Assembly (NCBI GenBank): GCA_948847595.1
Contig: CAQOGY010000006.1
Span: 1-64,000 of the forward strand
Length of the DNA stretch: 64,000 nt
Direction: 5' to 3'
Source: an uncultured Bacteroides sp.
GTDB lineage: Bacteria > Bacteroidota > Bacteroidia > Bacteroidales > Bacteroidaceae
Shown in pieces: positions 17,462 through 26,295 of this stretch. Under the pieces are notes generated by a model. That model saw nothing but the letters and a program-made list of their open reading frames with translations, had not been told where the DNA came from and made no database searches. Each line of letters opens with the position of its first letter. The first letter of the stretch is position 1. Made by a program: the position numbers and the translations under genes.

Positions 17462-18361
17462 ATGAAACGTATTAATAAATTCTTGCAGTTACAATTCTGT
17501 ATGCTGTTGTTGTTACTGACAGTTTTACCTGAGTTTAATTTACTCAGTGCACTTTTGGGTTTTAATTTTGACATTCCTAAATTCTGTTGTAAAGTACTTG
17601 GACTTGTTGGTGGAGGTATGGCTTTTTATTATTTTTATAAAGAGGCACAATCGAAATCTCAGCAACTTCCTACTTCTTTCTTAGCCACTGCCATAAGCGG
17701 TATGGCTCTTGTCCTGCTAGCCATGATTCCGGGAGTACCTTCTTGGTTGGATTATATTGCACTTATAGCTTTGTTTGTTGCAATTTACCTTTGCAAGAAT
17801 AGCCTAGGTGTTGAGTGGAAAAATAGAGGATCGCAAGGAGCCTATTTTATATTATTGGCCATTTTGCTACATGTATATAATGGTATTGGTGACACAATGA
17901 TAACCGGTGTTGCAGCTCTAATCGGTTTAATAATCTACTGGATGGGGCTTGGGCGAATTAGGACAGCTTTGGATTCTATAGGTGAGCAAGGAGTATCCAA
18001 ATTGAAAATAGCCGTTATATTGGGACTGGTAGGAGTAATTATCGGATGGATTCCATTAATTGGTGGTATCATAGGCGGTATTCTTGCTATATTGGCTTTC
18101 GTGTTTGAATTTATGGGATATGGACTATTAAAAAGCTCAAATGCCATCGGTAACGAAGGACAGATAGGTGCAGGAAAGTTGCGTACAAGTATGATTATTC
18201 TTTTAATAGCCACTGTTATCGGTTTTATTCCCGGATTAGGAATAGTCGAAAAATCACTCTCATTAGTCTCTTTATGGTTTGTATTTCAAGGTTGGAACCA
18301 AATTTTATTGGGTATGGAAATGAAATCGGGAAGAGCGGAAGTCGAGCTTCAAGAAAGTTAA
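17462..18361 (+). CDS. polytopic membrane protein with an internal duplication
   Basis: A 299-aa protein with about eight hydrophobic segments. The last half contains two related units: IGEQGVSKLKIAVILGL with IIGWIPLIGG, and IGNEGQIGAGKLRTSMI with VIGFIPGLG. No transporter signature or catalytic residues were recognised. It is the last gene of the operon beginning at 13372 and ends before a bidirectional terminator. It may anchor or transport on behalf of the secreted proteins encoded upstream (inference). Confidence 0.7.
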   Translation: MKRINKFLQLQFCMLLLLLTVLPEFNLLSALLGFNFDIPKFCCKVLGLVGGGMAFYYFYKEAQSKSQQLPTSFLATAISGMALVLLAMIPGVPSWLDYIALIALFVAIYLCKNSLGVEWKNRGSQGAYFILLAILLHVYNGIGDTMITGVAALIGLIIYWMGLGRIRTALDSIGEQGVSKLKIAVILGLVGVIIGWIPLIGGIIGGILAILAFVFEFMGYGLLKSSNAIGNEGQIGAGKLRTSMIILLIATVIGFIPGLGIVEKSLSLVSLWFVFQGWNQILLGMEMKSGRAEVELQES

Positions 18362-18385
18362 ACTATAATATATAATAAGGGTCAA

Positions 18386-18428
18386 ATAAACGATGACATC
18401 ATCCGCCAGGAATCATGTCATCGTTTAT
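18386..18428. terminator. bidirectional terminator hairpin
   Basis: Arms ATAAACGATGACAT (18386-18399) and ATGTCATCGTTTAT (18415-18428) are perfectly complementary with a 15-nt loop, located between converging genes. Confidence 0.8.
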
Positions 18429-18479
18429 CTTATATATGATGTAACTATTACTACTTCAGAATATTATCATCACAAGTCA

Positions 18480-18917
18480 TTAGCCAAGTATCTGTCCGTC
18501 AGCCGATATCTTCACATTTTTTTCGCTGTTTTCTATATCTATCAAGTAGTATGTGTCACCTGTTGCTTCTTCCACATATTCAGCGTCGTCATCATCAACT
18601 TGGCCGGGGTATGTGGTATTAATCGTATTTTTTACAGCTTGTGGCAGTGCATCATACGGAATATCCGTTTCCGTCATCTGCCACTTCCCATCTTGAGTGA
18701 ACCATGCAGACGCTTCGTATCCATCATAGAAATCTGCTACATAATATCCTGACTTGCTCTCCCATTTCACATTGGCCGCGTTCGGATATTTGGATGAAAA
18801 GGCATTTTGCAATTCAGCAGGAACAGCTATGGAATCATCGTCATTATTGTCACAGCTTTGCAAGCTCCATGCAGCGCCTAACGCTAATATAAGTGTATAA
18901 ATTTTCAGTTTCATCAT
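18480..18917 (-). CDS. PepSY-like lipoprotein
   Basis: A 145-aa protein with a lipoprotein signal (lipobox SLQSC near residue 22, followed by DNNDDD). The rest matches the PepSY-like (BLIP-like) family common in Bacteroides: FSSKYPNAANVKWE, then a beta-hairpin, then LPQAVKNTINTTYPG and a last strand. These small periplasmic domains are thought to inhibit or modulate partner proteins; the partner is unknown. It lies 18 bp downstream of a second PepSY-like gene on the same strand, and the two probably form an operon. Confidence 0.82.
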   Translation of the reverse strand: MMKLKIYTLILALGAAWSLQSCDNNDDDSIAVPAELQNAFSSKYPNAANVKWESKSGYYVADFYDGYEASAWFTQDGKWQMTETDIPYDALPQAVKNTINTTYPGQVDDDDAEYVEEATGDTYYLIDIENSEKNVKISADGQILG

Positions 18918-18935
18918 TGTCTGAATTTTGAGGGT

Positions 18936-19373
18936 TTAGTTATCAATATCAATCAAGTTGAATTTCAAGTCAAACTTCAATTCCGTACGATTGGAAAGTT
19001 TTACTTCATACTCCTTTTTATCGCGTTCTATTTTCAGAACCTTTACGTCAGGATAGTTGGTCGTTACATATTGCCGGATAGCCGTGGGGATCGTTGCTGT
19101 GGGAACGACCGTATGTTTGCAGTCTATTTCCGTCCACTCTCCCTTCTTGTCAAATTCTACTTTATTACCATTCGTGAAAATCACTTCATAACTTTTATAG
19201 AAGAATTCACTCTCCATCTTTGCCAAAGCCACTTTGCTGTCAGCAAAATGCTGTTTGATAAACTGCTGTGCCGCTTGTGGCATTTGAGTAACCTGAATGG
19301 GCTTGTCATCATCTGCACGTGCCACAGTTTGCAAAGTAAATAAGCATACTAATAAGAATACTAACTTTTTCAT
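18936..19373 (-). CDS. periplasmic PepSY-like protein
   Basis: Starts at the ATG at 19371-19373, which gives a Sec signal peptide ending in VARA; the frame is open 12 codons further upstream without a signal. The 145-aa product has two PepSY-like units: AAQQFIKQHFADSKV with a following hairpin, and IPTAIRQYVTTNYPDVKV with a following hairpin. No lipobox, unlike its downstream neighbour, so it should be soluble in the periplasm. A -7 box lies at 19423-19430. Confidence 0.82.
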   Translation of the reverse strand: MKKLVFLLVCLFTLQTVARADDDKPIQVTQMPQAAQQFIKQHFADSKVALAKMESEFFYKSYEVIFTNGNKVEFDKKGEWTEIDCKHTVVPTATIPTAIRQYVTTNYPDVKVLKIERDKKEYEVKLSNRTELKFDLKFNLIDIDN

Positions 19374-19422
19374 AATCGTTGTTTTTTTAATTGGTTTTAC
19401 TATTATCATTTAATTTATACTG

Positions 19423-19430
19423 CAAAGATG
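19423..19430 (-). promoter_or_regulatory. predicted -7 box for the PepSY-like pair
   Basis: Minus strand CATCTTTG, one mismatch from TAnnTTTG, 50 bp upstream of the 19373 start. Confidence 0.4.
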
Positions 19431-19488
19431 AGAGCAGAATCTGAAAAGATTTGGGAATTTTGAGAAATTTCGCAAAAAAACTCATCGA

Positions 19489-19577
19489 AAATTATAGTGA
19501 CGCTATACCGTCGTCATGGCGTCACTATGTTTATGGGATACCGTCACTATCCCATGAAGATAGCGTCACTATAATTT
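19489..19577. repeat. 22-nt-period palindrome array B
   Basis: Four related 13-nt dyads start at 19494, 19516, 19538 and 19560, exactly 22 nt apart: ATAGTGACGCTAT, ATGGCGTCACTAT, ATACCGTCACTAT and ATAGCGTCACTAT. The outermost two form a perfect 18-bp inverted repeat (19489-19506 with 19560-19577). Inside, ATGGGATA (19533-19540) pairs with TATCCCAT (19548-19555). It lies in the gene-free 319 bp between the PepSY pair and the NEW3 gene, with the two promoters on either side. Confidence 0.85.
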
Positions 19578-19634
19578 CACCACAGAATTAGATTCTTTAT
19601 AATTCTTTTAGTAGCAATTAATAAACACATCACT

Positions 19635-19642
19635 TATTTTTG
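19635..19642 (+). promoter_or_regulatory. predicted -7 box for the NEW3/ABC operon
   Basis: TATTTTTG matches TAnnTTTG, 50 bp upstream of the ATG at 19693. Confidence 0.5.
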
Positions 19643-19692
19643 CAGCCATAGATTTGGCAATATTCATATTAAATAACCATAAGAACTTTTGT

Positions 19693-20844
19693 ATGACTAT
19701 GAGAACAAATTATCTCTTATTATTAGCTATTCTACTGGGACTGATTCCCATGAACTACACACGCGCAAATGATTCGATTTCTAAAAGCGTGGTATTGTAC
19801 ACACCTTACACAAAAATCTCCGTATCACCCGGAGCATCAATTGATTACAGCATTGACCTTATTAACAACACTGACGAATTGACGAATGCAACCCTTTCCG
19901 TCAGCGGGCTAGGCAGCAGTTGGAAACATGAAATGAAATCCGGTGGATGGAGTCTGAGTCAGTTATCCGTGCTTCCTAAAGAGAAAAAGACTTTTAATTT
20001 AAAAGTCGAAGTTCCATTGAAAGTAAATAAAGGAAATTACCACTTCGTTGTGTATGCCGGAGAAACGAAACTTCCATTGGACATTGTTGTTGCCCAGAAA
20101 GGTACTTATCAGACTGAGTTTACTACTGACCAGCCTAATATGCAGGGAAATTCCAAATCCACTTTTACTTTTAGCGCTACTTTGAAGAACCAAACGGCCG
20201 ATCAGCAATTATATGCATTGATGGCTAATGCGCCAAGAGGATGGAATGTTATTTTTAAACCCAATTACAAACAAGCCACTTCAGCTCAGGTAGAAGCAAA
20301 CAGCACTCAAAACGTAAGTATAGATGTTACTCCGCCTGCCAATGTCGAAGCCGGCAGTTATAAGATTCCGGTACGTGCGGCCACGGGGACTACTTCGGCA
20401 GAATTAGAATTGGAAGTCGTTGTTACCGGCTCTTATCAAATGGAGCTGACTACTCCACGTGGACTGTTAAGTACAGACGTTACAGCCGGTGATGTGAAGA
20501 AAATAGAGTTGGAAGTCAAGAATACAGGATCTTCATTGCTGAAAGATATCCAATTATCCGCCAATAAGCCGGCAGACTGGGAAGTGACCTTCGAACCTTC
20601 CAAGATTGATGCGTTAAAAGCCGGAGAAACATCAACTGTGACGGCTACATTGAAAGCTTCTAAAAAAGCACTTCCCGGCGATTATGTGACTACCATGATG
20701 GCCAAGACACCTGAAGTAAACGCGGATGCACAATTCAGGATAGCTGTAAAGACTCCAATGATATGGGGATGGGTAGGTGTACTTATTATTATTGCCACCA
20801 TAGGTGTTGTCTACTATCTGTTCCGTAAATATGGAAGGAGGTAA
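19693..20844 (+). CDS. NEW3-domain membrane-anchored exported protein
   Basis: About 383 aa, starting at ATG 19693 (ATG 19699 is equally possible), with a signal peptide ending near NYTRA. The body consists of three Ig-like beta-sandwich repeats of the NEW3 type, each ending in a phrase like GNYHFVVYAG, GSYKIPVRAATG or GDYVTTMMAK. A single C-terminal membrane helix (MIWGWVGVLIIIATIGVVYY) is followed by a basic end (RKYGRR). Such proteins are often encoded with an ABC ATPase and permease, as here. It probably serves as the extracytoplasmic component of that exporter (inference). Confidence 0.82.
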   Translation: MTMRTNYLLLLAILLGLIPMNYTRANDSISKSVVLYTPYTKISVSPGASIDYSIDLINNTDELTNATLSVSGLGSSWKHEMKSGGWSLSQLSVLPKEKKTFNLKVEVPLKVNKGNYHFVVYAGETKLPLDIVVAQKGTYQTEFTTDQPNMQGNSKSTFTFSATLKNQTADQQLYALMANAPRGWNVIFKPNYKQATSAQVEANSTQNVSIDVTPPANVEAGSYKIPVRAATGTTSAELELEVVVTGSYQMELTTPRGLLSTDVTAGDVKKIELEVKNTGSSLLKDIQLSANKPADWEVTFEPSKIDALKAGETSTVTATLKASKKALPGDYVTTMMAKTPEVNADAQFRIAVKTPMIWGWVGVLIIIATIGVVYYLFRKYGRR

Positions 20845-20846
20845 AT

Positions 20847-21590
20847 ATGGGCGAACAAGTGATCGTACTTACCGATTTAACCAAACAATATGGTAACTTT
20901 ACTGCTGTAGATCATATTCGCCTGAATATTCAGAAAGGAGAAATTTTCGGATTATTAGGCCCGAACGGTGCCGGAAAGTCAACGACTATCTTGATGATGT
21001 TGGGATTAACAGAACCCACATCGGGAACGGTCGAAATTTGTGGAATAAATTCCACTACACATCCTATCGAGGTGAAAAGGAAAATCGGGTATCTTCCCGA
21101 AGATGTAGGATTCTATGATGATATGACAGGCCCGGAAAATCTGATCTATACAGCCCGGTTGAATGGTATTCCTGATGGGGAAGCAAAAGAAAAAGCAATG
21201 GAGTTGATGAAGCGTGTAGGCCTTGAAGACCAGTTGAAGAAAAAGACCGGAAAATATTCCCGGGGAATGAGACAGCGTCTGGGGCTTGCCGACGTACTAA
21301 TAAAGAATCCGGAAATTATTATTTTGGACGAGCCGACTTCAGGTATTGACCCTGCGGGTGTTCAGGAGTTTATCGAATTGATTCATTGGTTAAGCAAAAA
21401 AGAGGGCTTGACTGTGCTGTTTTCGTCCCATCATTTGGATCAGGTACAGAAAGTTTGTGACCGGGTGGGGTTGTTCAGCAACGGCAAATTGCTGGCTTTG
21501 ATTGATATGGCAGAACTGAAAGAAAAGAAACAGGAATTGTCTGATATTTATAACCATTATTTTGAGGAAGGAGGAGAAAGACATGAATAA
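20847..21590 (+). CDS. ABC transporter ATP-binding protein
   Basis: A 247-aa ABC-2-type ATPase with Walker A GPNGAGKST (about residue 38), signature SRGMRQRLG (about 137), Walker B IIILDEPTSGIDP and switch histidine SSHH. It begins 2 bp after the NEW3 gene. The strong Shine-Dalgarno AAGGAGGT just upstream of the ATG is unusual for Bacteroides, where such motifs are weak, and overlaps the last codons of the upstream gene, suggesting coupled translation. Substrate unknown. Confidence 0.93.
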   Translation: MGEQVIVLTDLTKQYGNFTAVDHIRLNIQKGEIFGLLGPNGAGKSTTILMMLGLTEPTSGTVEICGINSTTHPIEVKRKIGYLPEDVGFYDDMTGPENLIYTARLNGIPDGEAKEKAMELMKRVGLEDQLKKKTGKYSRGMRQRLGLADVLIKNPEIIILDEPTSGIDPAGVQEFIELIHWLSKKEGLTVLFSSHHLDQVQKVCDRVGLFSNGKLLALIDMAELKEKKQELSDIYNHYFEEGGERHE

Positions 21591-22539
21591 AGTCAATCAT
21601 CCTTTTTGGGTTATCGTCAACAAAGAAATTGCCGATCATGTCAAGAGTTGGCGTTTCATTATCTTGATTGGTATTATAGCACTCACTTGTATGGGGTCGT
21701 TATATACGGCGCTCACCAATATAGGTGCAGCCATAAAACCTAATGATCCGGACGGTTCATTCCTATTCCTGAAGTTATTCACGGCATCGGACGGGACTCT
21801 CCCCTCTTTTGTGTTGTTTATCAACTTCCTGGGGCCATTGTTGGGAATTGCTTTAGGTTTTGATGCTGTTAATTCCGAGCAGAATAAGGGAACATTAAGC
21901 CGTATGCTCTCCCAGCCTATTCATCGTGATTGTATTATTAATGCCAAGTTCGTGGCTGCTTTGATAGTCATTGGTATCATGCTGTTTGTACTGGGCTTTT
22001 TAGTAATGGGATTCGGACTGGTTGCCATTGGTATTCCGCCTACGGCAGAAGAATTCTGGAGAATTGTTTTCTTCATTATAACAAGCATTTTCTATGTTGC
22101 CTTCTGGTTGAATCTGGCTATTCTGTTTTCGCTTCGTTTCCGTCAGGCTGCTACTTCAGCACTGGCATCGGTAGCCGTATGGCTATTTTTCAGCATATTC
22201 TATACGATGATTGTGAATTTGGTGGCAAAAGGACTGAGTCCGTCAGAAATGGCATCGCCTTATCAGATAATCAGTTATCAGAAGTTTATTCTTGGTTTGA
22301 TGCGTCTGGCACCGAGCGAACTGTTTAATGAAGCTACTACGACATTGTTGATGCCTTCTGTCAGAAGTCTCGGCCCACTGACTATGGAACAGGTACAGGG
22401 AGCTATTCCAAGTCCTCTACCTTTAGGACAAAGCCTTTTGGTCGTTTGGCCGCAACTGACCGGATTGATTGCAGCGACTGTTATCTGTTTTGCAATTTCG
22501 TATAGTATGTTTATGAGAAGGGAAATCCGTTCCCGATAA
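21583..22539 (+). CDS. ABC-2 type transporter permease
   Basis: The ATG at 21583 is chosen over 21562 because GGAGGAG precedes it at good spacing. It overlaps the ATPase gene by 8 bp. The 318-aa product has about six membrane segments with a large loop after the first, as in NosY/CcmB-like and gliding-type ABC-2 permeases. PI-site residues SEQNKGTLSRMLSQP are visible at the start of the second segment. It forms the export system with the two upstream genes. Substrate cannot be read from sequence. Confidence 0.88.
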   Translation: MNKVNHPFWVIVNKEIADHVKSWRFIILIGIIALTCMGSLYTALTNIGAAIKPNDPDGSFLFLKLFTASDGTLPSFVLFINFLGPLLGIALGFDAVNSEQNKGTLSRMLSQPIHRDCIINAKFVAALIVIGIMLFVLGFLVMGFGLVAIGIPPTAEEFWRIVFFIITSIFYVAFWLNLAILFSLRFRQAATSALASVAVWLFFSIFYTMIVNLVAKGLSPSEMASPYQIISYQKFILGLMRLAPSELFNEATTTLLMPSVRSLGPLTMEQVQGAIPSPLPLGQSLLVVWPQLTGLIAATVICFAISYSMFMRREIRSR

Positions 22540-22568
22540 CTATCGTACAATTTAATTCTAATAAAATT

Positions 22569-22615
22569 CCCCTTGTTTAAATCACGCTTATTTGCAATAT
22601 GATTTAAATAAGGGG
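22569..22615. terminator. bidirectional terminator hairpin
   Basis: Arms CCCCTTGTTTAAATCA (22569-22584) and TGATTTAAATAAGGGG (22600-22615), one mismatch, between the permease gene and the converging histidine kinase gene; followed by T-rich sequence. Confidence 0.7.
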
Positions 22616-22640
22616 ATTCTTTTATGGGGAAAATCAAGTC

Positions 22641-23939
22641 CTATTTAGAAATCTCAAAGCAATGTTCTCCCTGTTCGTAGTAATACCGTAGAGTAAGATG
22701 CTGCAAGCGACAGATGGATTCGGCTATTGCCAATCCCAATCCGGTAGAACCTTCCTTCTTGGCACCTTGATAGAAACGTTCGAAGATATGTTCCTTGTCC
22801 AACGGATGCTCTACTCCTGTATTCCGGAAAGTTATATTGTTTTTAGTCACAACTATTCGGATATGTCCCCTATCTACGTTATGCACAAAAGCATTCTTTA
22901 GAAGATTTGTCAGTAAAGCCACCGCCAGGGATTCATTCATTGTAACATTGAAAATATCTTGTTCTTCAATGCAAGTTTCTATATTGCGATAGTTATACAC
23001 TTCTTTATAGTCTTGCAAGTACTGTTTGAGAAGTATATTAAATTCCAACTGTTTAGCATCGGTAAACTGACCATTATCTATCTTAGTAAGTAATAGCAGG
23101 GATTTATTCAGTTTGGTAATGTACTCCAAGGTCTGATGTGTTTTTATCAATTCTTCCAGTTGCTTTTCTGATAATGAATCATCTTCCATCAGCATTTCCA
23201 ATCGGTTGCGGCAGATGGCAAGCGGAGTCTGTATCTCATGCGAAGCATTCCCTATAAACTGTTTTTGCTGTTCAAACATCTGTTCTGTACGTTCTACATA
23301 ACGGGTAGCGGCATCATTCAATTTTCTGAATTCCGTAATTTGGGTATTATTGTTCAACGGTTCATTTTTTTTCCCGGTTTGATAATTGTCCAGCCAATGA
23401 AGAAGTACATACAGCGGGCGCATATTCCGGTAGAATACCCATACCGAAATTATGATAATACAGAATAGTAAAGCCACATACAGAAAAATAATCCATACCT
23501 GAATAGCATCTTTCAAATCATCTTTTTCGATACTGGGAGTAGAGACTGTCAGTTCATGGTATCGTCCTTCATCATCCTGAAAGATTGTGGTAAGAATGCG
23601 TGCCGGTTCGGTTTCTCCTTTTTCTTCAATATATACCATGGAGTCCTTGTACTGAATATCTTCCTGACTTTCCGCATATTCCTTACTTACTTCCGTCATA
23701 TAATACTGATTGTTGGAACCGTTAGTCTTGGAGGGTAGTTCCTCGCCTGCCAACGCACGGATAATAATTGTTTCCGAATAGTCTTCCAAGGCATCATCCA
23801 CTTCATCATTCACTTCGTCAATCATCGTGACATAAAAGAAAACAGCCCAGACAGTCAAGATAAGAGTCAGAGCAAGAGTGATGCGGAGAATGATGTAATA
23901 TATTAATCTCATGGATGATAGTCTCTTTTTATTCAACAA
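22641..23939 (-). CDS. sensor histidine kinase
   Basis: A 432-aa membrane kinase with two transmembrane helices (about residues 10-32 and 145-165) enclosing a periplasmic sensor of about 110 aa without recognised domain. The dimerisation/phosphoacceptor helix has FIGNASHEIQTP (H-box near residue 232), followed by N-box LLTNLLKNAFVHN and G-boxes including STGLGLAIAES. It overlaps the response-regulator gene by 11 bp and is translated after it. The two form an ordinary two-component pair; signal and targets are unknown. Similar to RprX-type Bacteroides kinases, but I do not assign the symbol. Confidence 0.9.
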   Translation of the reverse strand: MLNKKRLSSMRLIYYIILRITLALTLILTVWAVFFYVTMIDEVNDEVDDALEDYSETIIIRALAGEELPSKTNGSNNQYYMTEVSKEYAESQEDIQYKDSMVYIEEKGETEPARILTTIFQDDEGRYHELTVSTPSIEKDDLKDAIQVWIIFLYVALLFCIIIISVWVFYRNMRPLYVLLHWLDNYQTGKKNEPLNNNTQITEFRKLNDAATRYVERTEQMFEQQKQFIGNASHEIQTPLAICRNRLEMLMEDDSLSEKQLEELIKTHQTLEYITKLNKSLLLLTKIDNGQFTDAKQLEFNILLKQYLQDYKEVYNYRNIETCIEEQDIFNVTMNESLAVALLTNLLKNAFVHNVDRGHIRIVVTKNNITFRNTGVEHPLDKEHIFERFYQGAKKEGSTGLGLAIAESICRLQHLTLRYYYEQGEHCFEISK

Positions 23940-24606
23940 TCAATTTATATCCGAATCCGTAGACTGCTTTTATTTCAAGGGTTGCGTCCGAATCTTTGAG
24001 CTTTTTGCGTAGATTCTTGATTTGGGCATATATGAAGTCGAAATTATCTACCTGATCAATATGATCTCCCCACACAGATTCGGCCAATGTATTTTTATTG
24101 ATTAATCTTCCGGGACGGTTAATGAAGTATAGCAGAATATCATATTCCTTTCTGTTCAATTCCAGTTCGCGGTCATTAACGAATACACGGAATTTATCCG
24201 GTTCTATCCGGACATTTCCCTGACGAATATCAATCTCTCCATCCTGTTGATGACGACGGATCACGCTTTTTATCCGGGCATTCAGTTCCACCAAATGAAA
24301 TGGTTTCGGTAAGTAATCATCCGCTCCGAGCTCAAGCCCCAAGACTTTATCTTCTAAAGAATCCTTTGCAGAAATGATAATCACGTTTTCCCGTTTATGG
24401 AGAGTTTTCAATCGTTCGAGAAGGTCAAGCCCGCTTCCATCCGGCAGCATAATATCCAGCAAGATACAATCATAGTCGTAATCCTCAATTTTACGTAACG
24501 CTGAATTGAAGTCACCCGCTGTTTCCACAACATAACGTTCTTTTTCAAGTGAACATTGGATCAGTTCCCTTAACGACGGCTCGTCTTCTACAATCAATAT
24601 CTTCAT
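23929..24606 (-). CDS. OmpR/PhoB-family response regulator
   Basis: A 225-aa regulator. The receiver domain (1-120) has the acidic pocket VEDE, phosphoacceptor Asp in LLDIMLPDGSG near residue 51, and the conserved Lys in YLPKPF. The C-terminal winged helix (about 130-225) includes ELELNRKEYDILLYF and VWGD. It overlaps the kinase gene by 11 bp and starts at the ATG at 24604-24606, with a purine-rich GAAAGGAGAAAGAAC before it. Targets unknown; the neighbouring ABC operon is one possibility. Confidence 0.93.
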   Translation of the reverse strand: MKILIVEDEPSLRELIQCSLEKERYVVETAGDFNSALRKIEDYDYDCILLDIMLPDGSGLDLLERLKTLHKRENVIIISAKDSLEDKVLGLELGADDYLPKPFHLVELNARIKSVIRRHQQDGEIDIRQGNVRIEPDKFRVFVNDRELELNRKEYDILLYFINRPGRLINKNTLAESVWGDHIDQVDNFDFIYAQIKNLRKKLKDSDATLEIKAVYGFGYKLIVE

Positions 24607-24682
24607 TGTTCTTTCTCCTTTCTTTATAAATGCATTACAAAGAAAAGGGATATTTCTGAAATAAAACTGAAATGGGCATAAA

Positions 24683-24716
24683 AAAAGTCGGAAACCATTA
24701 CTGATTCCCGACTTTT
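24683..24716 (-). terminator. terminator downstream of proS
   Basis: Arms AAAAGTCGG (24683-24691) and CCGACTTTT (24708-24716) with a 16-nt loop, 29 bp after the proS stop in the direction of transcription. Confidence 0.75.
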
Positions 24717-24744
24717 GATTCTATCAGATTTACTTTCTATAAGC

Positions 24745-26238
24745 TTAATAAGAACGTGCAAATACTACACGGCAAGCAGAAGGTTTACCTGTAACCATAC
24801 ATTTACCCGGTTCCTTGTCACCCGGAACAAAGGAGTCGAACGGGATACAACGGATAGTAGCTTTTGTATCTTCTTTAATCTTTTCTTCTGTTTCGGTAGT
24901 TCCGTCCCAGTGAGCAAGAATAAATCCGCCTTCTTCGATTTTTTCTTTGAATTCGTCGTAGGTATCTACTGTCGTAATCTTGGAGTTACGATAGTCTAAT
25001 GCTTTCTTGTAGATATTTGCCTGCATTTCTTCAAGCAAGTTCTGAACGTATGTCTCGATACCGTCGCACGTAATAGTTTCTTTTTCCAGCGTATCGCGGC
25101 GCATCACTTCCATCGTATTGTTCTCGAGGTCACGGCCACCCATTACCAAACGAACAGGAACACCCTTCAATTCATAATCCGCGAATTTGAAGCCCGGACG
25201 TTTATTGTCTGCATTATCATATTTCACTGAGATGCCCAATGCTTTCAATTTAGCGACAATACCTTCTACTTTAGCGTCAATCTGTTTCAATTGGTCGTCG
25301 TTCTTATAGATAGGAACGATGACTACCTGAATCGGAGCCAAATGAGGCGGTAATACCAAACCGTTATCGTCAGAGTGAGTCATAATCAATGCACCCATCA
25401 AACGAGTGGAAACGCCCCATGAAGTAGCCCAAACATACTCCAACTTGTTTTCTTTATTAACAAACTGAACGTCGAATGCTTTTGCGAAGTTCTGTCCCAA
25501 GAAGTGGGAAGTACCACTTTGCAATGCTTTTCCATCCTGCATCATCGCTTCGATTGTGTAAGTATCAAGTGCGCCGGCAAAACGTTCGTTAGCTGATTTT
25601 ACACCTTTTACTACCGGAACGGCCATATACTTTTCAGCAAAGTCACCATACACATTCAACATTCTGATAGCTTCTTCTTCCGCTTCTTCACGGGTAGCGT
25701 GAGCGGTATGTCCTTCCTGCCACAAGAATTCAGCAGTACGCAGGAACAAACGGGTACGCATCTCCCAACGGAAAACGTTCGCCCATTGATTGCAAAGGAT
25801 GGGCAGGTCACGGTATGACTGAATCCAGTTCTTATAAGTGTTCCAAATGATCGTTTCCGATGTCGGACGGATAATTAATTCTTCTTCTAATTTAGCAGCA
25901 GGGTCTACTACTACGCCCGAACCATCTTCCGCATTTTTCAGACGATAGTGTGTTACTACGGCACACTCTTTTGCGAAGCCTTCCACATGCTCTGCTTCGC
26001 GGCTCAGGAATGATTTCGGGATTAATAACGGGAAATATGCGTTTACGTGTCCTGTCTCTTTGAACATGTCATCCAGTTGACGTTGCATTTTCTCCCAAAT
26101 AGCGTATCCGTAAGGCTTAATCACCATACATCCGCGTACGGCAGACTGCTCTGCCAAATCAGCTTTTACCACCAAATCGTTGTACCACTGTGAGTAGTTT
26201 TCACTACGTTTGGTAAGGTCTTTCAGTTCTTTTGCCAT
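24745..26238 (-). CDS. proS: prolyl-tRNA synthetase (archaeal/eukaryal type)
   Basis: A 497-aa class II synthetase of the short archaeal/eukaryal-like type without the bacterial editing insertion. Motif 2 region VFRWEMRTR, the adjacent FLWQEGHTAHAT, and a motif 3 area near GVSTRLMGALIMTHSDDNG are all present. The anticodon-binding domain follows, and the C-terminal zinc-binding-like domain ends in RSY. It charges tRNA-Pro. A -7 box lies at 26282-26289. It is monocistronic, next to a tRNA-Gly gene on the same strand. Confidence 0.96.
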   Translation of the reverse strand: MAKELKDLTKRSENYSQWYNDLVVKADLAEQSAVRGCMVIKPYGYAIWEKMQRQLDDMFKETGHVNAYFPLLIPKSFLSREAEHVEGFAKECAVVTHYRLKNAEDGSGVVVDPAAKLEEELIIRPTSETIIWNTYKNWIQSYRDLPILCNQWANVFRWEMRTRLFLRTAEFLWQEGHTAHATREEAEEEAIRMLNVYGDFAEKYMAVPVVKGVKSANERFAGALDTYTIEAMMQDGKALQSGTSHFLGQNFAKAFDVQFVNKENKLEYVWATSWGVSTRLMGALIMTHSDDNGLVLPPHLAPIQVVIVPIYKNDDQLKQIDAKVEGIVAKLKALGISVKYDNADNKRPGFKFADYELKGVPVRLVMGGRDLENNTMEVMRRDTLEKETITCDGIETYVQNLLEEMQANIYKKALDYRNSKITTVDTYDEFKEKIEEGGFILAHWDGTTETEEKIKEDTKATIRCIPFDSFVPGDKEPGKCMVTGKPSACRVVFARSY

Positions 26239-26281
26239 TATATTCTTCTATTTAAATTTTTTCGGGTGTTAAAACAGGGTG

Positions 26282-26289
26282 CAAAAATA
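26282..26289 (-). promoter_or_regulatory. predicted -7 box for proS
   Basis: Minus strand TATTTTTG matches TAnnTTTG, 44 bp upstream of the proS start. Confidence 0.5.
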
Positions 26290-26295
26290 CGAAAA

